Below are positions 9,096 through 17,111 of a stretch of 64,000 bases of DNA, piece after piece. Positions within the stretch are counted from its first letter, which is position 1. Every line of letters begins with the position of its first letter. Below the pieces are notes generated by a model. The model searched no databases. It was not told where the DNA came from and was given only the letters and a program-made list of their open reading frames with translations. Source of the stretch: Nocardioides solisilvae (GTDB lineage: Bacteria; Actinomycetota; Actinomycetes; Propionibacteriales; Nocardioidaceae); assembly GCF_003194625.1 (NCBI RefSeq), contig NZ_QHKX01000003.1, positions 558,001 through 622,000 on the forward strand, in the 5' to 3' direction. A program made the translations under genes and the position numbers.

Positions 9096-9922
9096 GCGGG
9101 GTCCCTCCTGGCTCGGGCACGGGTGGCCTGCGCCTCCAGCTGGTCGTCGGCCGGGTAGCCGACCTCCTCCAGGGTGAGGCCGTGCGCGTGCACGACGGTC
9201 AGCGCGGGGTTGCGCTCCCGCGCGGTCATCAGCTCGACGGCCCAGCCGGGGGGCCGACGTCCCTCGCCGACGGCGAGGAGGCAGCCCACCAGGGCGCGGA
9301 CCATGCTGTGGCAGAAGGCGTCGGCGACCACCCGGGCCACCGCCACCCCGGCGGGGTCGCGTCGCCACTCGAGCTCGAGCAGGGTGCGGACGGTCGTGGC
9401 GCCCTCGCGGCGCTTGCAGAACGCCGCGAAGTCGCGCAGCCCCAGGAGGCCCGAGGCCGCCTCGTTCATCGCGTCCAGGTCGAGCGGGCGCGACCACGCG
9501 AGGACGTGGTGGCGGTGCAGCGGGTCGACGAGGTCGGGGTGGTCGGCCACCCGGTAGGCGTACCGCCGCCACGTCGCGGAGAAGCGGGCGTCGAAGCCGG
9601 GCGGGGCCTCGCGCACGCGGCGTACCCGCAGGTCGGCGGGGAGGATCCCGTTGAGCCGGCGGACGAGCGCGTCGACGGGCGGCTCCGTCGACCGCCCGGC
9701 CGAGGCGACCAGCACCTCGGGCTCCACGTCGACGTGGGCCACCTGGCCGCGGGCGTGCACGCCGGCGTCGGTGCGACCGGCCACGACGACCCGGACGTCG
9801 GGTACCCGCAGCGCGGTCGCCAGGGCCGCCTCGAGGGTGCCCTGCACCGTGCGGAGCCCGGGTTGTGCGGCCCACCCGGAGAAGTCGGTGCCGTCGTAGG
9901 CGAGGTCGATCCGGAGGCGCAC
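9092..9922 (-). CDS. truA: tRNA pseudouridine(38-40) synthase TruA
   Basis: Converts uridines 38-40 of the anticodon stem-loop of many tRNAs to pseudouridine. The 276-residue protein has the catalytic Asp52 in [10 protein letters not shown], the N-terminal [11 protein letters not shown] strand and the C-terminal [18 protein letters not shown]. The GTG at 9922 was chosen because GGGAGG lies 8 nt upstream and conserved sequence starts there; the longer frame is non-homologous. In most actinobacteria truA directly follows rplQ. Here it lies about 4.2 kb beyond rplQ, separated by six accessory genes. It is translationally coupled to the downstream methyltransferase. Confidence 0.96.
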   Translation of the reverse strand: MRLRIDLAYDGTDFSGWAAQPGLRTVQGTLEAALATALRVPDVRVVVAGRTDAGVHARGQVAHVDVEPEVLVASAGRSTEPPVDALVRRLNGILPADLRVRRVREAPPGFDARFSATWRRYAYRVADHPDLVDPLHRHHVLAWSRPLDLDAMNEAASGLLGLRDFAAFCKRREGATTVRTLLELEWRRDPAGVAVARVVADAFCHSMVRALVGCLLAVGEGRRPPGWAVELMTARERNPALTVVHAHGLTLEEVGYPADDQLEAQATRARARRDPA

Positions 9923-9957
9923 CGGCCCATCCTCCCAGACGCCTCGGGCCACCGTAA

Positions 9958-9999
9958 TCAACCGAATGGTTGACAAATGACGGGCTGCGTTCCTACGGT
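9958..9999 (+). promoter_or_regulatory. Promoter and operator of the ArsR-SRPBCC operon
   Basis: The -35 TTGACA (9970-9975) and -10 TACGGT (9994-9999) are separated by 18 bp. A perfect palindrome TCAACC-GAAT-GGTTGA (9958-9973) overlaps the -35, the expected place for a repressor. A second, weaker CAAC/GTTG pair occurs at 10006-10019, just past the start of transcription. The ArsR-type regulator encoded immediately downstream is the likely ligand, giving autorepression. Confidence 0.75.
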
Positions 10000-10005
10000 C
10001 GTGGT

Positions 10006-10019
10006 CAACCTGGAAGTTG
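10006..10019. promoter_or_regulatory. Second operator half-site pair for the ArsR repressor
   Basis: CAAC-CTGGAA-GTTG repeats the core of the upstream palindrome 47 bp away, between the -10 box and the ribosome binding site. Two sites at this spacing could allow cooperative binding. It is weaker than the first site and may be chance. Confidence 0.35.
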
Positions 10020-10033
10020 CAGAAGGAGGTCCC

Positions 10034-10396
10034 GTGAGCGACCCGCTCTCCCGCGTCTTCGCGGCGCTGGCCGACCCGACCCGGCGCGACATGGTCGCCC
10101 GCCTCACGGTCGCCGACGCCACGGTCGGCGAGCTCGCGGAGCCGTACGACGTGAGCGTGCAGGCCGTCTCGAAGCACGTGAAGGTGCTCGAGGAGGCCGG
10201 ACTGGTCAGCCGCAGCCGGGAGGCGCAGCGTCGGCCGGTCCACCTCGAGGCCGAGGTGTTCGACCTCATGACGAAGTGGATCGAGCGCTACCGCCGGCAG
10301 GCCGACGAGCGCTACCAGCGCCTGGACGCCGTCCTGGCGCGCATGCAGGAAGACGAGCCGGGGGCCGCGGGCTCCCGGGAAGGAGCAGCATCATGA
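10034..10396 (+). CDS. ArsR-family winged-helix repressor
   Basis: A 120-residue DNA-binding protein with the ArsR/SdpR winged helix ([16 protein letters not shown], then [19 protein letters not shown]). No Cys metal-binding motif is present, so metal sensing of the classic ArsR kind is unlikely; it belongs to the group paired with SRPBCC proteins. GTG 10034 is supported by a near-perfect ribosome binding site, AGAAGGAGGT, ending 3 nt upstream; an ATG at 9977 would lie inside the promoter. Its stop overlaps the next start (ATGA). Probable autorepressor of this three-gene operon through the TCAACC/GGTTGA palindrome. Confidence 0.9.
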   Translation: MSDPLSRVFAALADPTRRDMVARLTVADATVGELAEPYDVSVQAVSKHVKVLEEAGLVSRSREAQRRPVHLEAEVFDLMTKWIERYRRQADERYQRLDAVLARMQEDEPGAAGSREGAAS

Positions 10397-10917
10397 CCAC
10401 GACCAACTCCACCGACCGGGCCGCCGCCTCGCGCTACGACCAGGCCGCCATCGAGGCCGACCCGACCGTGCCGGCCATCCACATCTGGCGCGACTTCGAC
10501 GCCACCCCCGACCGGGTGATGCGCGCGCACACCGACCCCGAGCTCTTCGCGCAGTGGGTCGGGCCAGACTCCCTCACCACCCGGATCGACCACTGGGACT
10601 GCCGCACGCTCGGCGCCTACCGGTTCGTCAACGTCCCAGTGGACGGGGGCGACGAGGAGTACGCCTTCCGCGGCACCTTCGCCGAGGTGGGCGAGCACCG
10701 GATCGTCCAGACCTTCTGCTACGAGGGGATGCCCGAGGCGATCGCCCTGGAGACGCTGACCCTCACCGACCTCGGCGACGGCCGCACGCGGCTCCACGCC
10801 TTCTCGCTCTGCGACTCCTTCGAGGGCCGTGACGGCATGCTCGCCTCCGGCATGGAGGTGGGAGTGAACGACGGCTACGCCAAGCTCGAGCGCCTCCTCG
10901 CGGCGGGAGTGGCCTGA
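10393..10917 (+). CDS. SRPBCC (AHSA1-like) domain protein
   Basis: A 174-residue soluble protein with the START-like/SRPBCC fold of the AHSA1 group: IHIWRDFDATPDRVMRAHTD opens the domain, followed by FAQWVGPD and, near the end, MLASGMEVGVNDGYAKLERLL, the usual C-terminal helix. The fold makes a hydrophobic cavity for small lipophilic ligands; no catalytic residues can be named. It is encoded with a four-base overlap after an ArsR repressor, a very common pairing in which the ligand-binding protein and repressor are co-regulated. Two bases downstream a DinB-like protein follows. Function in a stress or detoxification response is inference from context. Confidence 0.87.
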   Translation: MTTTNSTDRAAASRYDQAAIEADPTVPAIHIWRDFDATPDRVMRAHTDPELFAQWVGPDSLTTRIDHWDCRTLGAYRFVNVPVDGGDEEYAFRGTFAEVGEHRIVQTFCYEGMPEAIALETLTLTDLGDGRTRLHAFSLCDSFEGRDGMLASGMEVGVNDGYAKLERLLAAGVA

Positions 10918-10918
10918 G

Positions 10919-11497
10919 GTGGCCCTGCCCACCGACCCGGCCGCGAGGCACCGCGTCGTGGCCGACCGCTTCACCGGACTGGTGCGCGGGACCACCGACT
11001 GGTCGGCCCCCGCACCGGTCGAGGGGTGGACGGCGCTGGACGTCGTCGACCACCTCGTCACCTGGCTGCCCGGCTTCCTCGCCGGGGGCACCGACCGCGG
11101 CTGGCAGGCGGGTCCGCCCGTGGCCGAGGACCCGGTGGCTGCGTGGGAGGCGCACGTCGCCGGCGTCCAGGGGCTGCTGGACGACCCGGAGGCGGCCGCC
11201 TCGCCCTTCCGGCACCCCCACGTGCCGCCCCAGGACCTGGCCTCGGCGCTCACGCGCTTCTGGACCGCCGACGTCTTCATGCACTCCTGGGACCTCGCCC
11301 GCGCCACCGGGCAGGACGACACCCTGGACGCCGAGGAGTGCGCGGCGACGCTGGCCGGGATGGAGGCGATGGAGGACGTCATCCGCTCCTCCGGCCAGTT
11401 CGGCGAGCGCCAGCCCGTCGCCGACGACGCCGGACCGCAGGACCGGCTGGTCGCCTTCATCGGACGTGATCCCGGCTGGCGCCCACCGGGCGACTGA
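10919..11497 (+). CDS. TIGR03086-type metal-binding (mycothiol-dependent maleylpyruvate isomerase-like) protein
   Basis: A 192-residue DinB-like four-helix protein of the actinobacterial TIGR03086/MDMPI-N family. Likely metal ligands are the His of DVVDHLVTWLP near residue 43 and the His of ADVFMHSWDLARATG near residue 120. Relatives are thought to use mycothiol, the actinobacterial low-molecular-weight thiol. It starts at GTG 10919, one base after the SRPBCC stop, so it is the third gene of the ArsR-controlled operon. The specific reaction is unknown; a thiol-dependent transferase or isomerase is most plausible. Confidence 0.85.
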   Translation: MALPTDPAARHRVVADRFTGLVRGTTDWSAPAPVEGWTALDVVDHLVTWLPGFLAGGTDRGWQAGPPVAEDPVAAWEAHVAGVQGLLDDPEAAASPFRHPHVPPQDLASALTRFWTADVFMHSWDLARATGQDDTLDAEECAATLAGMEAMEDVIRSSGQFGERQPVADDAGPQDRLVAFIGRDPGWRPPGD

Positions 11498-11694
11498 GCC
11501 GGTACGCCGCCGCCCGCTGTGGACGGACGGCCGCCGGCGGGTCTGCCGCGACACCCTGGGGAGCGGCGGCCGACGCTGTCGGCGGGCGCTGGCAGGGTGG
11601 GCCGTGCCCGCTCGCGGGCGTCCCGCCCACCAGCGGGTCCCAGCAGTCCGCCCACCGCCCAGCAGCAGCCCACCAGCAGCCCACCGGAGTCGCC

Positions 11695-12450
11695 GTGCCC
11701 ACCGCCCCCTCGCAGGACCGCTCCACCCAGATGCTCGCGAAGGTCCGCAAGCTCCTGGCCAAGGCCGAGGACCCGGCGGCGAGTCCCGAGGAGTCGGAGA
11801 CCTACACGGCCAAGGCCGCCCAGCTGATCGCCGAGCACGGGATCGACGCGGCCCTGCTCTCGGCCGACGACCCGGGCAGCGACCGGGTGGCCGACCGGGT
11901 CGTCGACCTCGACGCGCCCTGGGCCCGCGACAAGGCCCACCTTCTCTGCGACGTGGCCGTCCAGCTGCGCTGCCGTGCGGTGCTCCGCACCCGTCCGGCA
12001 GCGGGCGGGCCGACCGAGCACTCGGTGCACCTCTTCGGCCACGAGTCCGACCTGGCCCGCGCCGAGCTCCTCTTCACGAGCCTGCTCATGCAGGCGGGGC
12101 AGCGGCTGGCCCGGACCCCCGTCCCGCCCCGGGAGCACAAGGCGGCGTTCCGCCGCTCGTGGCAGGCGGGGTTCCGGATGTCCGTGGCCCGGCGGCTCGC
12201 CGAGGCGGAGGCCCGGGCCGAGACCGCGGCGGCGGAGCGCACCTCGACCAGCGGGCGCTCGACCGGCCTGGTGCTGGCCGACCGCGCGCACGAGGTCGAC
12301 CGGGCCCTGCGCGACGCCTACCCGATGACCCGTCAAGCCCGGCCCCGGTCGCTGTCGGGGTCGGGACTGCGCGACGGCTACCTCGCCGGCGAGCAGGTCG
12401 ACCTGGGCACGACCCGCCTCCGCGGAGGGGCGCCGGCGCTCGGCCGGTAG
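11695..12450 (+). CDS. DUF2786 domain protein
   Basis: A 251-residue protein of unknown function. Residues about 10-50 form the DUF2786 motif (LAKVRKLLAKAEDPAASPEE then TAKAAQLIAEHGID), and the remainder resembles the region usually attached to it in actinobacteria, ending in LRDGYLAGEQVDLG. No signal peptide or membrane segment is seen. Related proteins occur widely, including in phages, without an assigned role. The GTG at 11695 has only a weak ribosome binding site (CCGGAG). A gap of 197 bp without recognisable features precedes it; it is convergent with the PfkB kinase gene. Confidence 0.8.
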   Translation: MPTAPSQDRSTQMLAKVRKLLAKAEDPAASPEESETYTAKAAQLIAEHGIDAALLSADDPGSDRVADRVVDLDAPWARDKAHLLCDVAVQLRCRAVLRTRPAAGGPTEHSVHLFGHESDLARAELLFTSLLMQAGQRLARTPVPPREHKAAFRRSWQAGFRMSVARRLAEAEARAETAAAERTSTSGRSTGLVLADRAHEVDRALRDAYPMTRQARPRSLSGSGLRDGYLAGEQVDLGTTRLRGGAPALGR

Positions 12451-12501
12451 GTCGCTGCGGCAAGGGGGCGGGCGAGCTCGGTCAGGCTGCGACGGGAGAC
12501 C

Positions 12502-13506
12502 TCACAGTCGGGCGAGGTCGGCCAGGCGGGGCGGGTCGGCTCCGGCGCGGCCGACCGTGACGGCGGCGGCCGCGGCAGCCCATTCCAGCGCCTCCCGCAC
12601 TGCTGCGTCGGTGAGGTCCCAGCGGTCCCCCGGCGCTCCGGGTCGTCTGCCCGACAGGGCGCCGCCGGCGAGCAACCACCTCGTGAGCGCGGCCCCGAAG
12701 GTGTCCCCTGCGCCGATGGTGTCCACCACCCGCGCCGGCCGCCCCGGGACGTCGACGACCCGCTCGTGGTCCACCCACGTCGCCCCCTCGGAGCCACGGG
12801 TGACGACGACGGCCCCGGCTCCCTCGCCCAGCAGCCGTTGCGCCGCCGCCACCGGGTCCTCCCCCGGCGCCAGCACGTCGAGGTCCTCGTCGGAGGCCTT
12901 GACCAGGTCGGACAGCGCCGCCGTCGACCGGGCGGCCGCCACGAGGCCGGGGCCGCCGCCCGTCACCGCCGGCCGGGCGTTGACGTCGTAGACGACCGCG
13001 GCCCGTCGCCCGAGAGCCGCGACCAGGGCCAGGACCTGCGCGGCGCCCGGCGCCAGGACGGGTGCCAGCGAGCTGACGACCAGGGCGGCCGGGGAGGGCT
13101 CGCCGAGGCCGGACGGCCGGTCCGACAGACGCCACGAGATGTCGAAGTCGTAGGCGGCCGACCCGTCCTCGCGCAGGGTCGCCCGGGCGGTGCCGGTCCG
13201 CGCCAGCACCCGGGGGTCGGCGGCCCAGCCCACCCCCTCCGCCTCGAGGTGGGCGACGAGCAGGTCCCCCCGCGCGTCGGGTCCGAGCGCGGTGAGCAGG
13301 CGGACGGGGACGCCCAGCCGGGCCAGCGCCACCGCCGCGTTGGCGGCGCTCCCGCCCGGGAGCTCACGCTCGGGTCCCTGCGGCGTCCGCACCACGTCGA
13401 CCAGCGCCTCCCCCACGACCAGCACCTCGTCGTCCGGCACCTCGTCGACCGGCACCTCGTCGACCGGCACCTCGTCGACCGGCACCTCGTCCTGCTCTCC
13501 GTCCAT
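12502..13506 (-). CDS. PfkB-family carbohydrate kinase (fructokinase/ribokinase-like)
   Basis: Phosphorylates a sugar or related alcohol with ATP. Family motifs are the N-terminal substrate-site LPGGSAANAAVALARLG and the C-terminal signature DTIGAGDTFGAALTRWL, whose GAGD Asp is the catalytic base. Sequence suggests a fructokinase-type enzyme, but the substrate is not certain. At 334 residues it is slightly long because the N-terminus encodes about four copies of VPVDE from a 15-bp tandem repeat. The ATG at 13506 precedes the repeat but lacks a good ribosome binding site; each repeat contains an in-frame GTG, so the true start may lie within it. It is divergent from a GntR regulator. Confidence 0.88.
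   Translation of the reverse strand: MDGEQDEVPVDEVPVDEVPVDEVPDDEVLVVGEALVDVVRTPQGPERELPGGSAANAAVALARLGVPVRLLTALGPDARGDLLVAHLEAEGVGWAADPRVLARTGTARATLREDGSAAYDFDISWRLSDRPSGLGEPSPAALVVSSLAPVLAPGAAQVLALVAALGRRAAVVYDVNARPAVTGGGPGLVAAARSTAALSDLVKASDEDLDVLAPGEDPVAAAQRLLGEGAGAVVVTRGSEGATWVDHERVVDVPGRPARVVDTIGAGDTFGAALTRWLLAGGALSGRRPGAPGDRWDLTDAAVREALEWAAAAAAVTVGRAGADPPRLADLARL
13436..13491. repeat. 15-bp tandem repeat (about 3.7 copies) in the PfkB gene 5' end
   Basis: The unit GGCACCTCGTCGACC repeats exactly at 13436, 13451 and 13466, with a partial copy from 13481. On the coding strand each unit encodes VDEVP. Copy number could change by slippage without shifting frame. Confidence 0.9.
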
Positions 13507-13549
13507 GGGGCCAGCGTCGCCGGTCGGGCCCGCCTCGTCCAGCAGGCGG

Positions 13550-13555
13550 CATACT
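13550..13555 (+). promoter_or_regulatory. Candidate -10 (CATACT) of the GntR gene, leaderless spacing
   Basis: CATACT ends 6 nt before the ATG at 13562, so transcription should begin at or next to the start codon. There is no Shine-Dalgarno sequence (the preceding bases are GCGGCC) and no clear -35. Confidence 0.45.
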
Positions 13556-13561
13556 GCGGCC

Positions 13562-13942
13562 ATGAACGAGCACCCGGTCCTCCGTGTCGACCGCGAGGCC
13601 CCGGAGCCGCCCTTCGAGCAGGTGCGGACCCAGCTCGCCGCGGGGATCGCCGCGGGCGACCTGGCCGCCGGGACCCGGCTGCCCCCCGTCCGCGCGCTGG
13701 CCGAGGAGCTCGGTCTCGCCGTCAACACCGTGGCCCGGGTCTACAAGGAGCTCGAGGCCGACGGGCTCGTCGAGACCCGCGGCCGGAACGGGACGGTCGT
13801 CCGCAGCACGGACGGGCACGACGGTCCCGACACGTCCGCGGCGGCCCGGAGGGCGACGGAGGAGTTCGTCGTGGCCTGCCGCCGACTCGGGCTGGGCCGC
13901 GCCGAGGCCGTCCGGCTCCTCGAGGAGCACTGGGGACGCTGA
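13562..13942 (+). CDS. GntR-family regulator (YtrA-like short form)
   Basis: A 126-residue regulator with one GntR winged helix (PPFEQVRTQLAAGIAAGDL, then LPPVRALAEELGLAVNTVARV) and only a short C-terminal helical tail, the layout of the YtrA subfamily. YtrA-type regulators often control ABC transporters, but none is adjacent; the divergent neighbour is the PfkB kinase, 55 bp away, so it may control that gene and itself. The ATG at 13562 looks leaderless. Transcription would end at the strong hairpin at 14011-14043, shared with rplQ. Confidence 0.88.
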   Translation: MNEHPVLRVDREAPEPPFEQVRTQLAAGIAAGDLAAGTRLPPVRALAEELGLAVNTVARVYKELEADGLVETRGRNGTVVRSTDGHDGPDTSAAARRATEEFVVACRRLGLGRAEAVRLLEEHWGR

Positions 13943-14010
13943 CCGCGACCCCTGCTCGGATGCATGAGTCCCGCCCCGGTGACGGAGCGCGACCCGCGCA
14001 CGGACGCAGG

Positions 14011-14043
14011 AGGCCCGCCCCCCGGTCACTGGGGGGCGGGCCT
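14011..14043. terminator. Bidirectional terminator between GntR gene and rplQ
   Basis: A perfect 13-bp stem, AGGCCCGCCCCCC and GGGGGGCGGGCCT, closes a 7-nt loop. It lies between convergent genes, 68 bp after the GntR stop and 36 bp after the rplQ stop. It ends the long r-protein alpha operon on the minus strand. Confidence 0.9.
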
Positions 14044-14079
14044 CTGCGCTGCCGGGAGTGGATCACTCCGCGGCGGGGG

Positions 14080-14679
14080 TCACTCCTTGACGTCGGCCTC
14101 GTCGGTCGACTGGGCCTCGGCGCTCTCGGCGTCGGGCTGCACGGCGACGACCTCGTCCTCGCCGTCGACACCCTCGGCGACGACCTCGGCGGGGGCGCCC
14201 TCGGCGCTCTCGGCCGCGGCATCCTCGTCGGCGGCGGTCTCGTCCGTGGTCTCCTCGGCGGGAGCCTCGACCGGGGCGGCGGCCGCCCGGGTCTTCTTGG
14301 ACGACGGAGCCTTCGGCGAGTAGGCCTCGGTGACGAGCTCGATCACGGCCATGGGCGCGTTGTCACCCTTGCGGGGACCGATCTTGGTGATCCGGGTGTA
14401 GCCGCCCGGGCGCTCCGAGAACGTCGGCGCGATCTCGGTGAAGAGGGTGTGCACGACCGACTTGTCGCGGACGACCTTCAGCACCTCGCGACGGTTGTGC
14501 AGGTCGCCTTTCTTGGCCTTGGTGATCAGCTTCTCCGCGTAGGGACGCAGCAGCCGGGCCTTGGCCTCGGTGGTGGTGATCCGGCCGTGCTCGAACAGGC
14601 TGGTGGCCAGGTTCGAGAGGATCAGGCGCTGGTGGGCGGGGCTGCCGCCGAGCCGGCGACCCTTCTTGGGGGTGGGCAT
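14080..14679 (-). CDS. rplQ: 50S ribosomal protein L17
   Basis: Large-subunit protein L17. The first 120 residues are the conserved core ([19 protein letters not shown], then [17 protein letters not shown] region and [17 protein letters not shown]). The remaining 75 residues are an acidic, Ala/Glu/Asp-rich tail that many bacteria lack; actinobacterial L17 often has such an extension. It is the last gene of the alpha operon, separated from rpoA by 166 bp containing two extra copies of the rpoA 3' end, and is followed by a strong terminator. Confidence 0.98.
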   Translation of the reverse strand: MPTPKKGRRLGGSPAHQRLILSNLATSLFEHGRITTTEAKARLLRPYAEKLITKAKKGDLHNRREVLKVVRDKSVVHTLFTEIAPTFSERPGGYTRITKIGPRKGDNAPMAVIELVTEAYSPKAPSSKKTRAAAAPVEAPAEETTDETAADEDAAAESAEGAPAEVVAEGVDGEDEVVAVQPDAESAEAQSTDEADVKE

Positions 14680-14791
14680 CGCTTCTTCTCATTCCTCCCC
14701 GGCCGTACCAGGTACCGGGGTAGTCGGTCCCGGCCGGTCGGCCGGGATCATCGGGGGTGCTGCGAGCGTCCGGGGCCGGGCCCCGAACGGC

Positions 14792-14866
14792 TCAGTACTG
14801 CTCGTCCTCGACGCTGTGTCAGTACTGCTCGTCCTCGACGCTGTGTCAGTACTGCTCGTCTTCGAC
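14792..14866. repeat. 27-bp tandem duplication of the rpoA 3' end, including its stop codon
   Basis: Two identical 27-bp units (14792-14818 and 14819-14845) abut the rpoA stop. A third, 21-bp copy with one mismatch is the end of rpoA itself (14846-14866). Read in the rpoA frame, each copy ends in VEDEQY followed by TGA, joined by HS. Translation past the first stop would therefore meet the same ending twice more. Confidence 0.95.
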
Positions 14867-15862
14867 GAAGGCGTCGTCGTCGTCGTCGCTGTAGGCGGCG
14901 AGGGCGGCGTGCGGGTCGAAGCCGGGGGCGCTGTCCTTGAGGGAGAGACCCATCTCGACCAGCTTGGCCTTGACCTCGTCGATCGACTTGGCGCCGAAGT
15001 TGCGGATGTCGAGGAGGTCCTGCTCGGAGCGGGAGATGAGCTCACCCACGGTGTGGATGCCCTCGCGCTTGAGGCAGTTGTAGGACCGGACCGTCAGCTG
15101 CAGGTCCTCGACGGGCAGGGCGAGGTCGGCGGCGAGTTGCTCGTCGACGGGCGACGGGCCGATGTCGATGCCCTCGGCCTCGACGTTGAGCTCACGGGCC
15201 AGGCCGAAGAGCTCCACCAGCGTCTTGCCGGCCGAGGCGATGGCGTCGCGGGGACGGATCGACGGCTTGGTCTCGACGTCGATGACCAGCTTGTCGAAGT
15301 CGGTGCGCTGCTCGACACGGGTGGCCTCGACCTTGTAGGTCACCTTCAGCACGGGGCTGTAGATCGAGTCGACGGGCATCCGGCCGATCTCGTTGTCGGC
15401 GCCCTTGTTCTGCACGGCGGAGACGTAGCCGCGGCCGCGCTCGACGACGAGCTCCATCTCCAGCTTGCCGCTGTCGGAGAGGGTCGCGATCTTGAGGTCG
15501 GGGTTGTGCACCTCGACGCCGGCCGGCGGGGTGATGTCCGCGGCGGTGACGTCACCGGCACCCGACTTGCGCAGGTACATGGTGACCGGCTCGTCGTGCT
15601 CGGAGGAGACGACCAGGCCCTTGAGGTTCAGGATGATCTCGGTGACGTCCTCGGTGACGCCCTCGATCGTCGAGAACTCGTGCAGGACGGAGTCGATCTT
15701 GATGCTGGTGACCGCGGCTCCCGGGATGGAGGAGAGCAGGGTGCGGCGCAGCGAGTTGCCGAGCGTGTAACCGAAGCCGGGCTCGAGCGGCTCGATCACG
15801 AACCGGGAGCGGAACTCGTCAACGGTCTCTTCCGACAGGGTCGGGCGCTGAGCGATAAGCAC
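14846..15862 (-). CDS. rpoA: DNA-directed RNA polymerase subunit alpha
   Basis: Scaffold subunit of RNA polymerase, 338 residues. The N-terminal dimerisation domain shows [20 protein letters not shown] and [13 protein letters not shown]. The C-terminal domain, which contacts DNA and activators, shows [17 protein letters not shown] and [15 protein letters not shown]. An acidic tail ([13 protein letters not shown]) ends the protein. The GTG at 15862 has AAAGGAAAG upstream. The last codons are duplicated downstream (27-bp units). Two strong hairpins lie in the 141-bp gap to rpsD. Confidence 0.99.
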   Translation of the reverse strand: MLIAQRPTLSEETVDEFRSRFVIEPLEPGFGYTLGNSLRRTLLSSIPGAAVTSIKIDSVLHEFSTIEGVTEDVTEIILNLKGLVVSSEHDEPVTMYLRKSGAGDVTAADITPPAGVEVHNPDLKIATLSDSGKLEMELVVERGRGYVSAVQNKGADNEIGRMPVDSIYSPVLKVTYKVEATRVEQRTDFDKLVIDVETKPSIRPRDAIASAGKTLVELFGLARELNVEAEGIDIGPSPVDEQLAADLALPVEDLQLTVRSYNCLKREGIHTVGELISRSEQDLLDIRNFGAKSIDEVKAKLVEMGLSLKDSAPGFDPHAALAAYSDDDDDAFVEDEQY

Positions 15863-15940
15863 TGAATTCTTTCCTTTCCGGACCCACCCACCATATGACG
15901 GGCCCGAACTTCGGCGACGAGGATGAAGTTGAGGGGTGTT

Positions 15941-15997
15941 CCCCCGTCCGGGCCGCGACGGCGGCCCGGACGGAGGGGGACGGGGGCGGGGCCCCCG
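15941..15997. promoter_or_regulatory. Two consecutive strong hairpins between rpsD and rpoA
   Basis: The first hairpin has a perfect 13-bp stem (CCGTCCGGGCCGC / GCGGCCCGGACGG) with a GACG loop, extended by three C-G pairs across a bulged A. The second is CGGGGGC-GGG-GCCCCCG at 15981-15997. Neither is followed by a U-run on the minus strand. They lie inside the alpha operon, so processing or partial termination is more likely than full termination. Confidence 0.8.
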
Positions 15998-16003
15998 TGG
16001 TGA

Positions 16004-16612
16004 CTACTTCTTCGAGTAGAACTCGACGATGAGCTGCTCCTGCACGGGCAGGTCGATCTGCGCGCGGGTCGGCAGCTGGTGCACGAGGATCCGCATCCGC
16101 GACGGGATGGCCTCGAGCCACGCCGGGACGACGCGCTCGCCGTGGGTCTCGCGAGCCACGATGAACGGCGTCATCTCCAGGGACTTCTCCCGCACGTCGA
16201 TGACGTCGTGGGCGCTGACCTGGAACGACGGGATGTCGACCTTCTTGCCGTTCACCTTGAAGTGGCCGTGCACCACGAGCTGGCGGGCGTGGCGGCGGGT
16301 CCGGGCGAAGCCGGCGCGGTAGACGACGTTGTCGAGGCGGCACTCGAGCAGCTGCAGCAGGTTGTCGCCGGTCTTGCCCTGGCGGCGCGAGGCCTCCACG
16401 TAGTACCGGTAGAACTGCTTCTCGAGGATGCCGTAGGAGAAGCGCGCCTTCTGCTTCTCGCGCAGCTGGAGCAGGTACTCGCTCTCCTTGATGCGCCCCT
16501 TGCCGTGCTGGCCGGGCGGGTAGGGACGACGCTCGAAAGCAGCGTCACCACCGACGAGGTCGACGCCGAGACGGCGCGACTTCTTGGTCATGGGGCCGGT
16601 GTAACGGGCCAT
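16004..16612 (-). CDS. rpsD: 30S ribosomal protein S4 (zinc-free form)
   Basis: Primary 16S rRNA-binding protein, 202 residues. It has the S4 RNA-binding domain (RLDNVVYRAGFARTRRHARQ, then LVVHGHFKVNGKKVDIPS). The N-terminus MARYTGPMTKKSRRLGVDL lacks the Cys cluster of zinc-binding S4, so this is the zinc-independent version. A good AAGGAG lies upstream of the ATG. In many bacteria S4 represses its own operon; the hairpins just downstream, before rpoA, are candidates for structured control there, though no S4 target can be proven by eye. Confidence 0.99.
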   Translation of the reverse strand: MARYTGPMTKKSRRLGVDLVGGDAAFERRPYPPGQHGKGRIKESEYLLQLREKQKARFSYGILEKQFYRYYVEASRRQGKTGDNLLQLLECRLDNVVYRAGFARTRRHARQLVVHGHFKVNGKKVDIPSFQVSAHDVIDVREKSLEMTPFIVARETHGERVVPAWLEAIPSRMRILVHQLPTRAQIDLPVQEQLIVEFYSKK

Positions 16613-16642
16613 GGTTCACAGTCTCCTTGAAGTCTCTGGGGC

Positions 16643-17038
16643 TCAGACGCGCCGGCGCTTGGGCGGGCGGCAGCCGTTGTGCGGGGCGGGCGTGACGTCC
16701 TGGATGGTGCCGACCTCGAGGCCGATGGCACCCAGGGAACGGATCGCGGTCTCGCGGCCCGAGCCCGGGCCCTTCACGAAGACGTCGATCTTCTTCATGC
16801 CGTGCTCCATCGCACGACGCCCGGCGGCCTCGGCGGCCATCTGGGCGGCGAACGGCGTGGACTTGCGGGAGCCCTTGAAGCCGACGGTGCCGGCGGAGGC
16901 CCACGAGATCACCGCACCGGTCGGGTCGGTGATCGTGACGATGGTGTTGTTGAACGTGCTCTTGATGTGGGCTTCGCCCTGCGCGACGTTCTTCTTCTCC
17001 TTGCGGCGCACCTTGGTGGTGCGGCTCTTGGGAGGCAT
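16643..17038 (-). CDS. rpsK: 30S ribosomal protein S11
   Basis: Platform protein of the small subunit, 131 residues, the usual length. Conserved segments are [32 protein letters not shown] and the C-terminal [18 protein letters not shown]. The ATG has AGGAGAT 8 nt upstream. It lies between rpsM (73 bp) and rpsD (30 bp) in the alpha operon, in the standard order. Confidence 0.99.
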   Translation of the reverse strand: MPPKSRTTKVRRKEKKNVAQGEAHIKSTFNNTIVTITDPTGAVISWASAGTVGFKGSRKSTPFAAQMAAEAAGRRAMEHGMKKIDVFVKGPGSGRETAIRSLGAIGLEVGTIQDVTPAPHNGCRPPKRRRV

Positions 17039-17111
17039 TCAGTATCTCCTGAGGTTGCTGGTAAGCGTGGAAGTTCGAGGAATCGGCGAGTGACCCGGCG
17101 TCAGCCGAGGG

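Noticed and set aside
13436..13491. Possible CRISPR-like repeat array
   Set aside because: The 15-bp units abut with no spacers and encode a repeated pentapeptide in a real gene. No cas genes are present.
14792..14866. Attachment site or mobile-element scar at the rpoA repeats
   Set aside because: There is no integrase, inverted repeat or foreign DNA next to it; a simple tandem duplication explains the pattern.
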